Shown: positions 26,271 to 35,688 of the stretch, one piece after another
Numbering within the stretch: position 1 is the first letter of the stretch
How the letters are laid out: each line of letters starts with the position of its first letter
Origin: Flavitalea plasmicola
GTDB taxonomy: Bacteria > Bacteroidota > Bacteroidia > Chitinophagales > Chitinophagaceae
DNA: 64,000 nt
Reading direction: 5' to 3'
Assembly (NCBI RefSeq): GCF_030546645.1
Contig: NZ_JAUOTO010000002.1
Coordinates: 310,001 to 374,000, forward strand
Notes under the pieces: generated by a model
What the model saw: the letters and a program-made list of their open reading frames with translations, nothing else
Told to the model about the DNA's origin: nothing
Database searches by the model: none
Translations under genes and position numbers: made by a program

Positions 26271-27887
26271 CTACACCAGGCCTTCGCCGCTGATCTTAAA
26301 GGCAAAGGCATGTTCACAGGGCTTTCGGCCGGGCAATTGGATCTTTAATCCAGCCTCTTCTCTTTTGAAGTCTACCTTCCCATGTCCCAGCAGCTGGATA
26401 TCCGCAATGGTCCCGGTCTTGTCAGCTCCGGCCGAAGCCAGCGCCTTTATCGTCACCTGCCCCCCCTTGTCCGGCCACCCCATGACAAAGGCATACAGTG
26501 TCTTACCCTTGGTAGTAAACCGCACATCCTCATATGCCATATCCTTCCGGTGTCCTTCATTAAAAGCGGCTGCTTTCTTATTCTTGTCGGAAGCGGCATC
26601 CGCTGCGGGCCCTTCGCCAAACAGCTTCCACGGCCTCGTCGCATAGATCGCCTCGCTGTTGACGGCCATCCACCGGGTGATGCCATCCAGCACCGTCAGT
26701 TCGTCATTATCCAGCATGCCGCTGGCCGGCAAGGGAAAATTCAACATCAGGTTGCCATTGCGGCTGACGATATCCACCAGGAGGTCGACCACCGTCTTGG
26801 GAGATTTATAATTTCCTACCCGTTCTTTGTTATAATGCCAGTCGCCGATGCAGGTATCCGTCTGCCATGGCGATGGCCATATGGACTCAACGACACCGCG
26901 TTCCACATCGAAGACGCAGATGCCCGTACCTTTTGCGGAATCCTCCGGACGTTTGCTCGTGTAGACGGCCTGCGTTATCCCTCCGTTCTTCGCCGCGCTC
27001 TTGTTGTATAGGTGCGACAGGATAGCCAGCCCGTGTTCCTCAAAGGGCATGTGCCCGTCACAATATAAAAGATCGGGCTCGTATTTGTCCACGAGATCTT
27101 TGATCCTGTCAAACCAATGCTGTTTCCAGGCTTCCGGGATCCAGTTCTCCTGCCATTCCAGGTTCCGGAAGACCTCCTCGCATTTGCCGTAGTATTCAAA
27201 GTTCTTTGGGTCAGCCCCGTCATACGGGACCCCGGCCATTGGCCCGTCTTTATCGCTGCCTTTGCTCGTGGAAAACCACTTGTATGTGATCCACAGGTGA
27301 TCACTGATACCGAATTTCATTCCGTGTTTTTGCGCCGCCTTTTTCCACATGCCCACGATGTCCTTGCGCGGACCCATGTTCACCGCGTTCCAGCGGTTGT
27401 ACTTAGAATCCCAAAGGTCGAAATTGTCGTGGTGCACCCCCATGCTCATGAAATATCTGGCGCCCGCCTTCTTATACAAACCCATTAAATAATCGGGATC
27501 GAACTTCTCCGCCGTCCAGTTCGGAATGGTGTCCTTAAACCCGAATTTGGAAGGATGGCCATAGGTCTTTACATGATAGTCATATTGTTTCTCCCCCTGC
27601 ATATACATATTGCGGGCATACCAGTCGCCGTATTCGACGGCCGACTGCGGACCCCAGTGCGCCCAGATACCGAACTTCGCATCCCGGAACCAGTCGGGGA
27701 TCTGATACGCCCGTAAGGAAGCCCTCGTTGGCGCGAACGGGCCGTCCTGGAGAACCTGGAATTTATCACCGCCTGAAGGCAGCTTGCCGGGCATCCCATC
27801 TTTCAACGCCAACGCGCCGGGTCCATAATGCAATGCGGGGAGGCCCAATGCAAGGCCTTTCAGGATACTTCTTCTGGAGACTGACAT
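26271..27887 (-). CDS. GH29 alpha-L-fucosidase with Tat signal, monocistronic
   Basis: This 538-residue protein begins MSVSRRSILKGLALGLPAL, a clear twin-arginine signal; I take the ATG at 27887 rather than the upstream TTG. The barrel has WFRDAKFGIWAHWGPQS, GVHHDNFDLWDSKYNRWN and PDLLYCDGHMPF, where Asp277 is the predicted nucleophile. It is clearly paralogous to the GH29 protein at 19043, for example SDKDGPMAGVPYDG against SDKNGPLAGVPYDG. It appears to be its own transcription unit: the hybrid two-component gene ends 117 bp upstream, and the ACAAATCCGA word at 27964 lies 77 bp before the start. Confidence 0.92.
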   Translation of the reverse strand: MSVSRRSILKGLALGLPALHYGPGALALKDGMPGKLPSGGDKFQVLQDGPFAPTRASLRAYQIPDWFRDAKFGIWAHWGPQSAVEYGDWYARNMYMQGEKQYDYHVKTYGHPSKFGFKDTIPNWTAEKFDPDYLMGLYKKAGARYFMSMGVHHDNFDLWDSKYNRWNAVNMGPRKDIVGMWKKAAQKHGMKFGISDHLWITYKWFSTSKGSDKDGPMAGVPYDGADPKNFEYYGKCEEVFRNLEWQENWIPEAWKQHWFDRIKDLVDKYEPDLLYCDGHMPFEEHGLAILSHLYNKSAAKNGGITQAVYTSKRPEDSAKGTGICVFDVERGVVESIWPSPWQTDTCIGDWHYNKERVGNYKSPKTVVDLLVDIVSRNGNLMLNFPLPASGMLDNDELTVLDGITRWMAVNSEAIYATRPWKLFGEGPAADAASDKNKKAAAFNEGHRKDMAYEDVRFTTKGKTLYAFVMGWPDKGGQVTIKALASAGADKTGTIADIQLLGHGKVDFKREEAGLKIQLPGRKPCEHAFAFKISGEGLV

Positions 27888-27962
27888 AGCTGCAAGCAAT
27901 TTATTTCCACAAATTTAATAGCTGCCCTGCATGTCGCCTTGCACCAAATAGACTTTCTTTTA

Positions 27963-27974
27963 CACAAATCCGAC
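27963..27974. promoter_or_regulatory. Shared 10-mer site B, upstream of GH29
   Basis: CACAAATCCGAC is identical over 12 bp to 25328-25339. It lies 77 bp upstream of the GH29 start, nearly the same distance and in the same orientation as site A relative to GH97 (71 bp). Flanking T-rich sequence is also similar. Confidence 0.5.
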
Positions 27975-28004
27975 TTTTTTGTATCAAGGAGCTCGTCTAA
28001 TCTA

Positions 28005-31000
28005 TTACGTATCCTTTATGATCTTATTTCCCAAAGGTTTTCTGTAACGTCTGATAAATTCGGATGGGGTCATCCCAAATAGCCTGGAGAATTGCTCCCT
28101 AAAATACCTAAGGTCATTAAACCCTGTGATGTAAGTGACCTCTACAATCGTTTTGCTTGTGTTGATCAAAAGTTCCGCCGCCTTCCTCAGTCGCAGGTAT
28201 CTTATGAAGACATTGATGGTCAACCCGGAAATAGCCTTAATTCTTTTATATAAAGTCGGGTGGCTCATGCCTATCTCCTGGCAGAAGATCTGGACACTAA
28301 AATCCGGATTATCCATGTATTGCTCCACAATTTCAATACATCTTTCAAGAAATTTCTTCTGGTCGCCCTCAATGCTCGCGGTCGGCTGAAGCGTAATGGT
28401 GTTGAAGAAATATTGCTGAAGCCTGCTCCTCGATCTCAGGATATTCTGAACGCGGGCGACTATCAACTCCTTACTGAACGGCTTACTCACATAATCTTCC
28501 GCGCCACACTCCAATCCCATCAGTTTTGACTGTTCGGATGAGCTCCCTGTCAAAAGTATTATCGGAATGTGCGCAAGCGATGCATTCTCTTTAACCTTTC
28601 GGCACAACTCAATACCATCCATCTTACCCATTACCACATCGCTGATGACAATATCCGGCACCTCTTTCGTAATTAAATCAAAGGCAGCCTTACCATCTTC
28701 TGTTTCATATATGTTGAATTGGCTGCTGAACACTTCTTTTATGTAGCTTCTCAGCTCCGCATCGTCATCGACGATCACCATTGTCGGAAGCCCCGAAATA
28801 ATCCTGTCAATGACCTTTGACTTATTTTCCACACCCTCTTCCCGATCTTCATGAACCTCTTCAACCAATTCATGAACTATACTCGCGCGATCGCACTGCC
28901 CCGGATCCTTGCTGCACCCGATGGAAGCAGTTTTATCCCTCGGAAGGCTGAGCGTGAAAGTAGTGCCCTTGCCCTCCGTACTTACGTAGGATAATTCCCC
29001 GGCGTGGGCTGCAGCAAGTTTTTTCGAAACATATAATCCAATCCCGAATCCCGTGTGCGACGCTTTGTCCGCGTTGCTTGCCTGGTAAAATGCCTCAAAA
29101 AGCCGATTGCTTATATCTTTGGCGATCCCGCACCCCGAGTCCCTGACAACAATACATAGCTGATCTTCCTCTCCAGTCACCGACAATTCCACTTTCCCGC
29201 CCGCCGGAGTATACTTCAACGCATTAGAAAGAAGGTTAAATAAAATTATCTCTATTTTCTGTTTGTCCCCGCAAAAGAACAGTCCATTTGAAGGTTTCTC
29301 AAAAGAAAAGCTGATATTTTTGGACGCCGCCCGTTGCGCAAAACTCAGGAAGACCTCGTCACATGTCCCGATCATGTCGAAATTTGAAAGAAAAAGCTGC
29401 TGTTCTATTGATTCAACTTTCCTGAATAACAACAACTGATCGACCAAACTCAATAAACGCCGGGCATTTCGGTGAACGGTCAACAATTTCTTCTGAATGT
29501 GCCCCGAAGGCGCTTCCACCATAAGGTCCTGCAACGGGTTTACGATCAATGTAAGCGGCGTCCTGAATTCATGCGATACGTCCGTAAAAAAAGCGATCTT
29601 TCTTTCCGTAAGCTCTTTTTCTTTTTGTTTTTCGACCAATGCAAGCCTGATCTCATATCGTAATCTCTCCTGGCGCCGATAGTAATAAAGAGCCCCATAG
29701 ACGGCGCCCATCAGAATAGCCAGACAAAGCAAATATGCCCACCAGGTCCTGTACCATGGCGGCAATACGGTGACGGAAAGCAGCTGAACTTCATCATTCC
29801 AAACACCATCCGCATTCATCGATCTGACATAAAATTTATACGTGCCTTCCCGCAAATGGCTGTAATTAGCCGTTCTTACATTGTTTGCATTGCCCCAATC
29901 CTTATCCCAACCTTTTAAATAATAAGCGTATTTCAGGTGATCTGCATTGGAATATTGCAACGCCGTAAAATCAAATGAAAGAATCGCCTTATCGAATGGT
30001 ATCCTTATGCTGGTGATAATATCCTTATCCCGTGAGGTGACATAAGTCGTTTCCGTTTCCACCGGAGCGTTATCAATTCTTAGCCCCGTGAGAAATAAAC
30101 GCGGGATATTCCTCTTGTCGTAAACGCTATCCGGGTAAAAAATATTAAATCCCTTGATGCCTCCAAATAAAAACTCACCTTTCCCGGAGATCAGAGCGGC
30201 ATTGAAACTGAATTGGTTGCTTTGTAATCCGTCAGCCTGCGTAAAATTCCTATAGATCCTTAAAGCCGGGTTGAAACGGCACAAACCATAATATGTGCTG
30301 AGCCAAAGATCGCCTTTACCATCTTCCAATATTCTCAGTATCGCATTGTTAGGCAAGCCTTCCTTTGTCGTCATTTGCTGGAATTTCCCCGTTTCCCGAT
30401 GGAACAACAATAATCCTCCTCCTTCCGTACCGACCCAAAAATTATGATCTTTATCTTCATGAATACTTCTGACAGGGTACCCGATGAAAAATATTTCATG
30501 CTTCTTCTTTTCAGTATCCAGCTTTATCAACGAATTGTAATTACCCCCCCAAAGATCGCCGGACCTGTCTTCCGTCAAAACCTGAAAATCACTGAGCGAA
30601 CTGTCAAAAAGCTCGAACTTATCCGCAAGTCTGTCATACAAATACAGATGTCCCTTATTGCTGGCACATGCCCACAATCGCTTTTTTTTGTCTTCGTACA
30701 TCTGCCAAACGTTCCTCTCGTCAATTCTCTGAACAGGATTATAACAACTGTAATGGCTGAACGCGTTACCTGATCTGCTAAGTTTGTTTATTCCTCCAAA
30801 CCAGGTGGAGATCCAGATATCGTTTTTATAGTCCCTGGTGATATAGGTAATAAAATTGCTGCTGATGGAACCAGGATCCTGCGAATGAACATATTTGGTG
30901 AAATTGTTCTCCTGCCTGTTCCAGTAACGTAATCCCGCGCCATCCGTGCCGATCCAAAGGTTGGCCCGGTCATCTTCGCAAAAAGACAATATAAAATCAC

Positions 31001-32027
31001 TCTCGTCTTCCGTCCGCCCATTGTGATAAGATATTGTTTTAAACAGGCTGCTATTCCTCTCCAGAATATTCACTCCCCCTCTTAATGTTCCTATCCATTC
31101 ACGACCTTCCGCATCAATGTGTAAATCGTAGATGGAATTACTGTTAATGGGATCGCCCGTTAAAAAAGGCAGCGCCTTGCTACCTCCGGACGGCAAGTAC
31201 CACAATCCATTTCCGTCAGTAGCTATCCATAGCGCACCCTTCTGGTCTTCCGCAATATCTCTTACGGTCATTTCAGGCACCGGATCAAAGCGTGTAAATA
31301 TGTTCTTACCGAGCCTGAAGACGCCCGAATCATTTCCAACAAACACTTCTCCGTCCGACCTGCTAAAAAGGGAAATGCACTGTGTCAATCCTGAAGCAAC
31401 CTGCGATATTCTCCTGCTTTGAAGGTCATATTTATACAGGCCGAGATCACTTACAAACACCCACACCCTGTGCCGGATGGAATCATATTCAATAGCAGGG
31501 ACATTATAGGTCGCACCGGCGCCTCCGGGGAGCGCAATTTGTTCACCAGGGCCCCTGCTATCACTATAAACGATGAGTCCACTGTGGGCTGTGCCGACCA
31601 GCATCGAACTGCCGGCATTTTCTATCGACAATACGGCGTCTGACAAAGGAGCACTTTCCGGGCTATGCACCTTTCTAAAACGTGGAGTGAAAAAAGCGGA
31701 TCGGCACGGGTCGTAAATACTCACCCCCTTCCCCCCACCTGTCCATATCTTATTCTCTTTATCGGAGTTGATACAAAAAACATGATTATCCGACAAAGAG
31801 GATGTATCTCCTATTATATTTCTAAAAATACGAAAAGAGTAACGGTCGTACCTGTTCAATCCATCGTAGGTCCCGAACCACATAAAACCATTGTGGTCCT
31901 TGTGAATACAGGTTACGGCATTGTTCGAAAGCCCCTGGTCAATGCCTAAATATCTAACAGATAATGTGTCGGAAGCAAAACAATTTACCGCCCAGCAAAA
32001 GGAGTATAAGTAAATAGCAAATTTCAT
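28005..32027 (-). CDS. Hybrid two-component system regulator (HTCS)
   Basis: This 1340-residue one-protein sensor-regulator starts with a signal peptide (FAIYLYSFCWAVNCFAS). A periplasmic two-component-regulator propeller follows to about residue 640, with repeated DHNGFMWFGTYDGLNRYD-like strands, then a Y_Y_Y domain at about 690-755 and a transmembrane helix at about 762-785. The histidine kinase has SHEFRTPL with His819 and an ATPase region to about 1050. The receiver has VISDVVMGKMDG with phospho-acceptor Asp1130, and an AraC helix-turn-helix is at about 1235-1335. All catalytic landmarks are present. HTCS proteins bind oligosaccharide in the periplasm and activate the adjacent PUL. It is 50 bp after the VCBS gene and probably ends the GH35-VCBS-HTCS unit, so it likely controls the SusCD pair at 37600-42710. 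Confidence 0.95.
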   Translation of the reverse strand: MKFAIYLYSFCWAVNCFASDTLSVRYLGIDQGLSNNAVTCIHKDHNGFMWFGTYDGLNRYDRYSFRIFRNIIGDTSSLSDNHVFCINSDKENKIWTGGGKGVSIYDPCRSAFFTPRFRKVHSPESAPLSDAVLSIENAGSSMLVGTAHSGLIVYSDSRGPGEQIALPGGAGATYNVPAIEYDSIRHRVWVFVSDLGLYKYDLQSRRISQVASGLTQCISLFSRSDGEVFVGNDSGVFRLGKNIFTRFDPVPEMTVRDIAEDQKGALWIATDGNGLWYLPSGGSKALPFLTGDPINSNSIYDLHIDAEGREWIGTLRGGVNILERNSSLFKTISYHNGRTEDESDFILSFCEDDRANLWIGTDGAGLRYWNRQENNFTKYVHSQDPGSISSNFITYITRDYKNDIWISTWFGGINKLSRSGNAFSHYSCYNPVQRIDERNVWQMYEDKKKRLWACASNKGHLYLYDRLADKFELFDSSLSDFQVLTEDRSGDLWGGNYNSLIKLDTEKKKHEIFFIGYPVRSIHEDKDHNFWVGTEGGGLLLFHRETGKFQQMTTKEGLPNNAILRILEDGKGDLWLSTYYGLCRFNPALRIYRNFTQADGLQSNQFSFNAALISGKGEFLFGGIKGFNIFYPDSVYDKRNIPRLFLTGLRIDNAPVETETTYVTSRDKDIITSIRIPFDKAILSFDFTALQYSNADHLKYAYYLKGWDKDWGNANNVRTANYSHLREGTYKFYVRSMNADGVWNDEVQLLSVTVLPPWYRTWWAYLLCLAILMGAVYGALYYYRRQERLRYEIRLALVEKQKEKELTERKIAFFTDVSHEFRTPLTLIVNPLQDLMVEAPSGHIQKKLLTVHRNARRLLSLVDQLLLFRKVESIEQQLFLSNFDMIGTCDEVFLSFAQRAASKNISFSFEKPSNGLFFCGDKQKIEIILFNLLSNALKYTPAGGKVELSVTGEEDQLCIVVRDSGCGIAKDISNRLFEAFYQASNADKASHTGFGIGLYVSKKLAAAHAGELSYVSTEGKGTTFTLSLPRDKTASIGCSKDPGQCDRASIVHELVEEVHEDREEGVENKSKVIDRIISGLPTMVIVDDDAELRSYIKEVFSSQFNIYETEDGKAAFDLITKEVPDIVISDVVMGKMDGIELCRKVKENASLAHIPIILLTGSSSEQSKLMGLECGAEDYVSKPFSKELIVARVQNILRSRSRLQQYFFNTITLQPTASIEGDQKKFLERCIEIVEQYMDNPDFSVQIFCQEIGMSHPTLYKRIKAISGLTINVFIRYLRLRKAAELLINTSKTIVEVTYITGFNDLRYFREQFSRLFGMTPSEFIRRYRKPLGNKIIKDT

Positions 32028-32077
32028 GTGTAGTAGTGAGCCTTACTTAAAAGTATGAAATTATTATCATATATATA

Positions 32078-35000
32078 TCATTGCGTCCCTTTTAATGACC
32101 TAAATATCCCTTTCGTATTACGGATCGTTACTGACTGCACATTGCTGTCGACTACAACAAATCTGGAAGACTGGGACAAAAAGGAATTCCCGTAGTAAAA
32201 TTCCTCTTTATGGCTTTTGTTATTCTTACCATTTACAATTGCGCTGACATCGTCGGGGTTGACCCTTACGGCCTTAATTTTCCTTTTCAATTGATACAGC
32301 TTCAAAACATCCTGGTGCTGGCTGGCAGCAACCAGATAATCTCCCGATGCGCCTATCAGCTTGACAAGGGCTTTACCATCGTGGGGGATGTATATACCGC
32401 TGTTCTGAATAGATTGAGCGGAAAAACCGCCCTTCCCGTCGCCTTTTAGCAACAGGCCGTTCAACGCATCGTATCGACCCGTGGCAACTTCTGTTCCATA
32501 ATCATTTCCATTGATCAGGACATCCATATTGCCATCGCCGTCAAAGTCGTCGGCCACCATCGCGTTGACCATCGACATCTGCGCCTCCCGCGGCAAAGGG
32601 ATACACGTGAATTTCCCGGCGCCATCGTTTCGCAGGTAGCAGGATTGAAGCATATTAGCCTGCAGGCGAACCGCCCCATCACGTTGTTCCGGCGTCAGGA
32701 TATCATTCATTGTCGCCAGGGCAAAAGGCTTGTAGGTCGCATATCTTTTTTTGATGCCGGGGAACTGCCTGGCGATGTCGTCCCTTCCAAATGCCGGGAA
32801 CTCCTTCTTTTGTCCCTGCTGGTCCGAAAGGTAAAGGGAGGTTATTGGAATATAGGTCTCATTGTTTTGGAAATCCTTTGCAGTAACACAGACAGGGAAT
32901 TGTTCGCTGCCTTTATAAAAAGTGTTCATCCCAACGTTGCCAACGACGTAATCCATTCTTCCAGTGTGCCTGAAATCGCCTGCAACTATGCTATTCCACC
33001 AACCTGTTTTACCGGCGATGCCTGACAAAGATGTAACGTTCTTAAACTTTCCCCCCTCATTTTTTAAAAATGTTACCGGCATCCATTCTCCAACGACAAC
33101 AAGGTCGATGTGCCCGTCATCGTCGAAATCGGTGAAAAGAGCATCACAAATCATTCCTATGTTGATCAAGTCAGGAGCGACCTCGCCCGTGACATCCGTA
33201 AATCTGACATGGCCATTTTCGGAATCATTACGAAAAATGAAACTACTGACAGGCCTGGGATATCGAGCGGGGGCTACGCGTCCGGAGACAAAAAGGTCCA
33301 GCTTACCATCGTTGTTGAAATCAAAAGCCCTTACGCACAATTTGCTGGTATGATTAACCGGCAAGGCGGAGCGGTCTTCCTTAAAATTGCCTTTGCCGTC
33401 GTTGATATAGATCCTGTCCTGATAGTTCATGCTGTCGGATGCGGCGGAATATCCGCCTCTCGCAATATACAGATCGGGCTTTCCATCTCCGTTGGCATCG
33501 AATAGCAATATGCCTTCATCTTTTGCCTGATCGATCCCGGCGGGCAAGCCTGGCAATAATTCTTTTTGGATGAATTTTCCATTTGGCTGTTGCAATAACA
33601 GTTTTGCGTGATCGACCGAGTTACCGCCGATGACCAAATCATCAAGACCATCGCCATTAATATCCCCCGACGCCAATGCGGGATTGTACTGCGAAAGCTT
33701 GTGCGGCAACAAGGCCTGGATATTGAAATCCATGAGGGGCACGTCGGTATGCGTATATTTGATCCCGGCATGCGCACTGACCTCCCTGAACAAAGTATGC
33801 GGGGCGATCACCGGCTGCTGATGGGAATAATCATCTTTCGCATCATTTATATTCACGACGATGGATTGATCCGTCGTCACCTTTTTTATGGTTTGCTTTC
33901 TACCGTTGTTCCATTTTACCACGACGGAATCGATCTGGCTTGTTCTTCCCAAACCAAAATGCGCCATGCATTGTACAGACGAGAGATAGCCACGGTATGG
34001 ATTATTATCGTACACCTGTTGTTTGTCATGGTCGTAAAACACGTATGCCGTGGCCCCGATGCCATTGATATTATTCTTTCCGCCATTGAACCGAATATTC
34101 AGATAGTGGGACGAAGGCCCGTGATTATCCCCCGACGTATTCCTGTACAAACACACCTCATCATCAATATTATTGATAACCAGGTCCATTGCTCCGTCAT
34201 TGTCAAAATCAGCATAAGCGGCACCATTGGAAAATGTGGGCAAGTTCAATCCCCAGTTATCAGACACATCATCAAATCCCGCCGCCGCATTATTTCTAAA
34301 AGCATAGTTGTGCAATTTCACCTGCGGGATCATGGCAAGCATTTGCATGTTAGTCTCGAGCCCACCGGACTTTTCCCGGTATGCGATAAAATCGTGATCA
34401 GACCAATCCCTCGGAAAGCCGTTGGTAATAACCAGGTCGCGGTAACTGTCGTTATCGAAATCAACCACCAACGGATCCCAGCTCCAGTCCGTCTGGGACA
34501 TCCCGCTCATAAACCCGATCTCACTGAATGCCGGGATGCCTGTTGAGTCACCCTCCCCTACCGACGGGCCTTGATTCAACTGCAAAGTATTACGCACATA
34601 TTGATACTGGTATCCGTAATTCTCGAAGTTTTGATAAATGTTGGTGTTGTTTGCATTCGACATCATTTTTTTCCGAAAGTTATCTTCCGCGCTCATATCC
34701 AGCTCCACCACATCCGGAAGGCCGTCGTTGTTGATGTCAACTACATCCTGCCCCATGCTGTTGTAAGAAGTGTGTTTGAAATACTCTTTTACCTTATTCG
34801 TGAAAGTGCCATCATGGTTATTGATGTAAAGAATATTATTGGAAATAAAATCGTCAGATACATAGATATCCTTCCATCCGTCATTATTGATATCGCAGAC
34901 GCTGGCAGCATGCCCGTATCCTTCAAACAGGATCCCCGCTGCGTCCGAAACGTCATGGAAAACAGGATGGCCAAACCGGGGATCCATATCATTCCTGTAA

Positions 35001-35683
35001 AGTCTTCCGCGGTTGGGCCCCGCCGCCGGCCTGTCCTGGTTCATAAAAACAGATGAACCATAGCCGCCGGAAGCCTCATTTACGGTCAGATACATGTCAA
35101 GATCGCCGTCATTATCATAATCAAAAAAAGTAGCCATGGTCGATTGGACATTCATATCCAGTCCAAATTCCGCCGCCATGTCCCTGAAATGAGGAATACC
35201 CTCTTTATCTATGCCGAGATTAATGTACAGGATATTTCTTCTTTTGACAGGATCTTTATAGAGCGTATTGCAAATATAAATATCCATCAACCCGTCGTTG
35301 TTGATATCAACAACCGATACACCCCTTGCCCATCTTCCCATTCCTTCAACTCCTGCCTTTTCAGTGACATCTTCGAAATTAAAATTTGCCTTATTGATGT
35401 ATAACCTGCAGGGTACCATCCCGCCTGTAAAGAATATATCCTGCAACCCATCGTTATTAAAATCACCGATGCCAACCCCGCCGCCACTGTAGATGTTGAC
35501 CACGGACAGCGGATTTATGGAATCGTTCTCGACAATCTTATTATTAAAAGTAATTCCGGAGGCTGAGGATGAAATTTTTTCGAACAGATGATGCTGGCGG
35601 TTGCAGGATACCAGAACAGCAACGAACAAGGTGAAAGCCATTGACCGCATCAGAAGTTGAACTATAGAAAAACGATAATTCAT
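32078..35683 (-). CDS. VCBS/FG-GAP repeat and ASPIC/UnbV-domain lipoprotein
   Basis: This 1201-residue protein has a lipoprotein signal ending VAVLVSCN. Many FG-GAP/VCBS repeats follow, each with a DxNxDGxxD-type calcium loop (IGDFNNDGLQDIF, VVDINNDGLMDIY, SGDINGDGLDDLV and others), forming probable beta-propellers on both sides of an ASPIC/UnbV domain at about 538-600 (NGIGATAYVFYDHDKQQ, HFGLGRTSQIDSVVVKW). Such CRTAC1-like proteins are frequent in Bacteroidota PULs; their function is unproven but surface attachment or glycan binding is likely. It begins 5 bp after the GH35 stop and precedes the HTCS by 50 bp, so it is co-transcribed with both. Confidence 0.92.
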   Translation of the reverse strand: MNYRFSIVQLLMRSMAFTLFVAVLVSCNRQHHLFEKISSSASGITFNNKIVENDSINPLSVVNIYSGGGVGIGDFNNDGLQDIFFTGGMVPCRLYINKANFNFEDVTEKAGVEGMGRWARGVSVVDINNDGLMDIYICNTLYKDPVKRRNILYINLGIDKEGIPHFRDMAAEFGLDMNVQSTMATFFDYDNDGDLDMYLTVNEASGGYGSSVFMNQDRPAAGPNRGRLYRNDMDPRFGHPVFHDVSDAAGILFEGYGHAASVCDINNDGWKDIYVSDDFISNNILYINNHDGTFTNKVKEYFKHTSYNSMGQDVVDINNDGLPDVVELDMSAEDNFRKKMMSNANNTNIYQNFENYGYQYQYVRNTLQLNQGPSVGEGDSTGIPAFSEIGFMSGMSQTDWSWDPLVVDFDNDSYRDLVITNGFPRDWSDHDFIAYREKSGGLETNMQMLAMIPQVKLHNYAFRNNAAAGFDDVSDNWGLNLPTFSNGAAYADFDNDGAMDLVINNIDDEVCLYRNTSGDNHGPSSHYLNIRFNGGKNNINGIGATAYVFYDHDKQQVYDNNPYRGYLSSVQCMAHFGLGRTSQIDSVVVKWNNGRKQTIKKVTTDQSIVVNINDAKDDYSHQQPVIAPHTLFREVSAHAGIKYTHTDVPLMDFNIQALLPHKLSQYNPALASGDINGDGLDDLVIGGNSVDHAKLLLQQPNGKFIQKELLPGLPAGIDQAKDEGILLFDANGDGKPDLYIARGGYSAASDSMNYQDRIYINDGKGNFKEDRSALPVNHTSKLCVRAFDFNNDGKLDLFVSGRVAPARYPRPVSSFIFRNDSENGHVRFTDVTGEVAPDLINIGMICDALFTDFDDDGHIDLVVVGEWMPVTFLKNEGGKFKNVTSLSGIAGKTGWWNSIVAGDFRHTGRMDYVVGNVGMNTFYKGSEQFPVCVTAKDFQNNETYIPITSLYLSDQQGQKKEFPAFGRDDIARQFPGIKKRYATYKPFALATMNDILTPEQRDGAVRLQANMLQSCYLRNDGAGKFTCIPLPREAQMSMVNAMVADDFDGDGNMDVLINGNDYGTEVATGRYDALNGLLLKGDGKGGFSAQSIQNSGIYIPHDGKALVKLIGASGDYLVAASQHQDVLKLYQLKRKIKAVRVNPDDVSAIVNGKNNKSHKEEFYYGNSFLSQSSRFVVVDSNVQSVTIRNTKGIFRSLKGTQ

Positions 35684-35688
35684 CGGAA

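Noticed and set aside
33608-34546. Open frame of 312 codons on the plus strand
   Set aside because: It is antisense to the VCBS repeats; its Ile- and Val-rich periodicity mirrors the repeated calcium loops.
32078-35683. DNA-level tandem repeat in the VCBS gene
   Set aside because: The repeats are visible at protein level (DxNxDG loops) but diverged in DNA, so this is a normal repeat protein and not a recent expansion.
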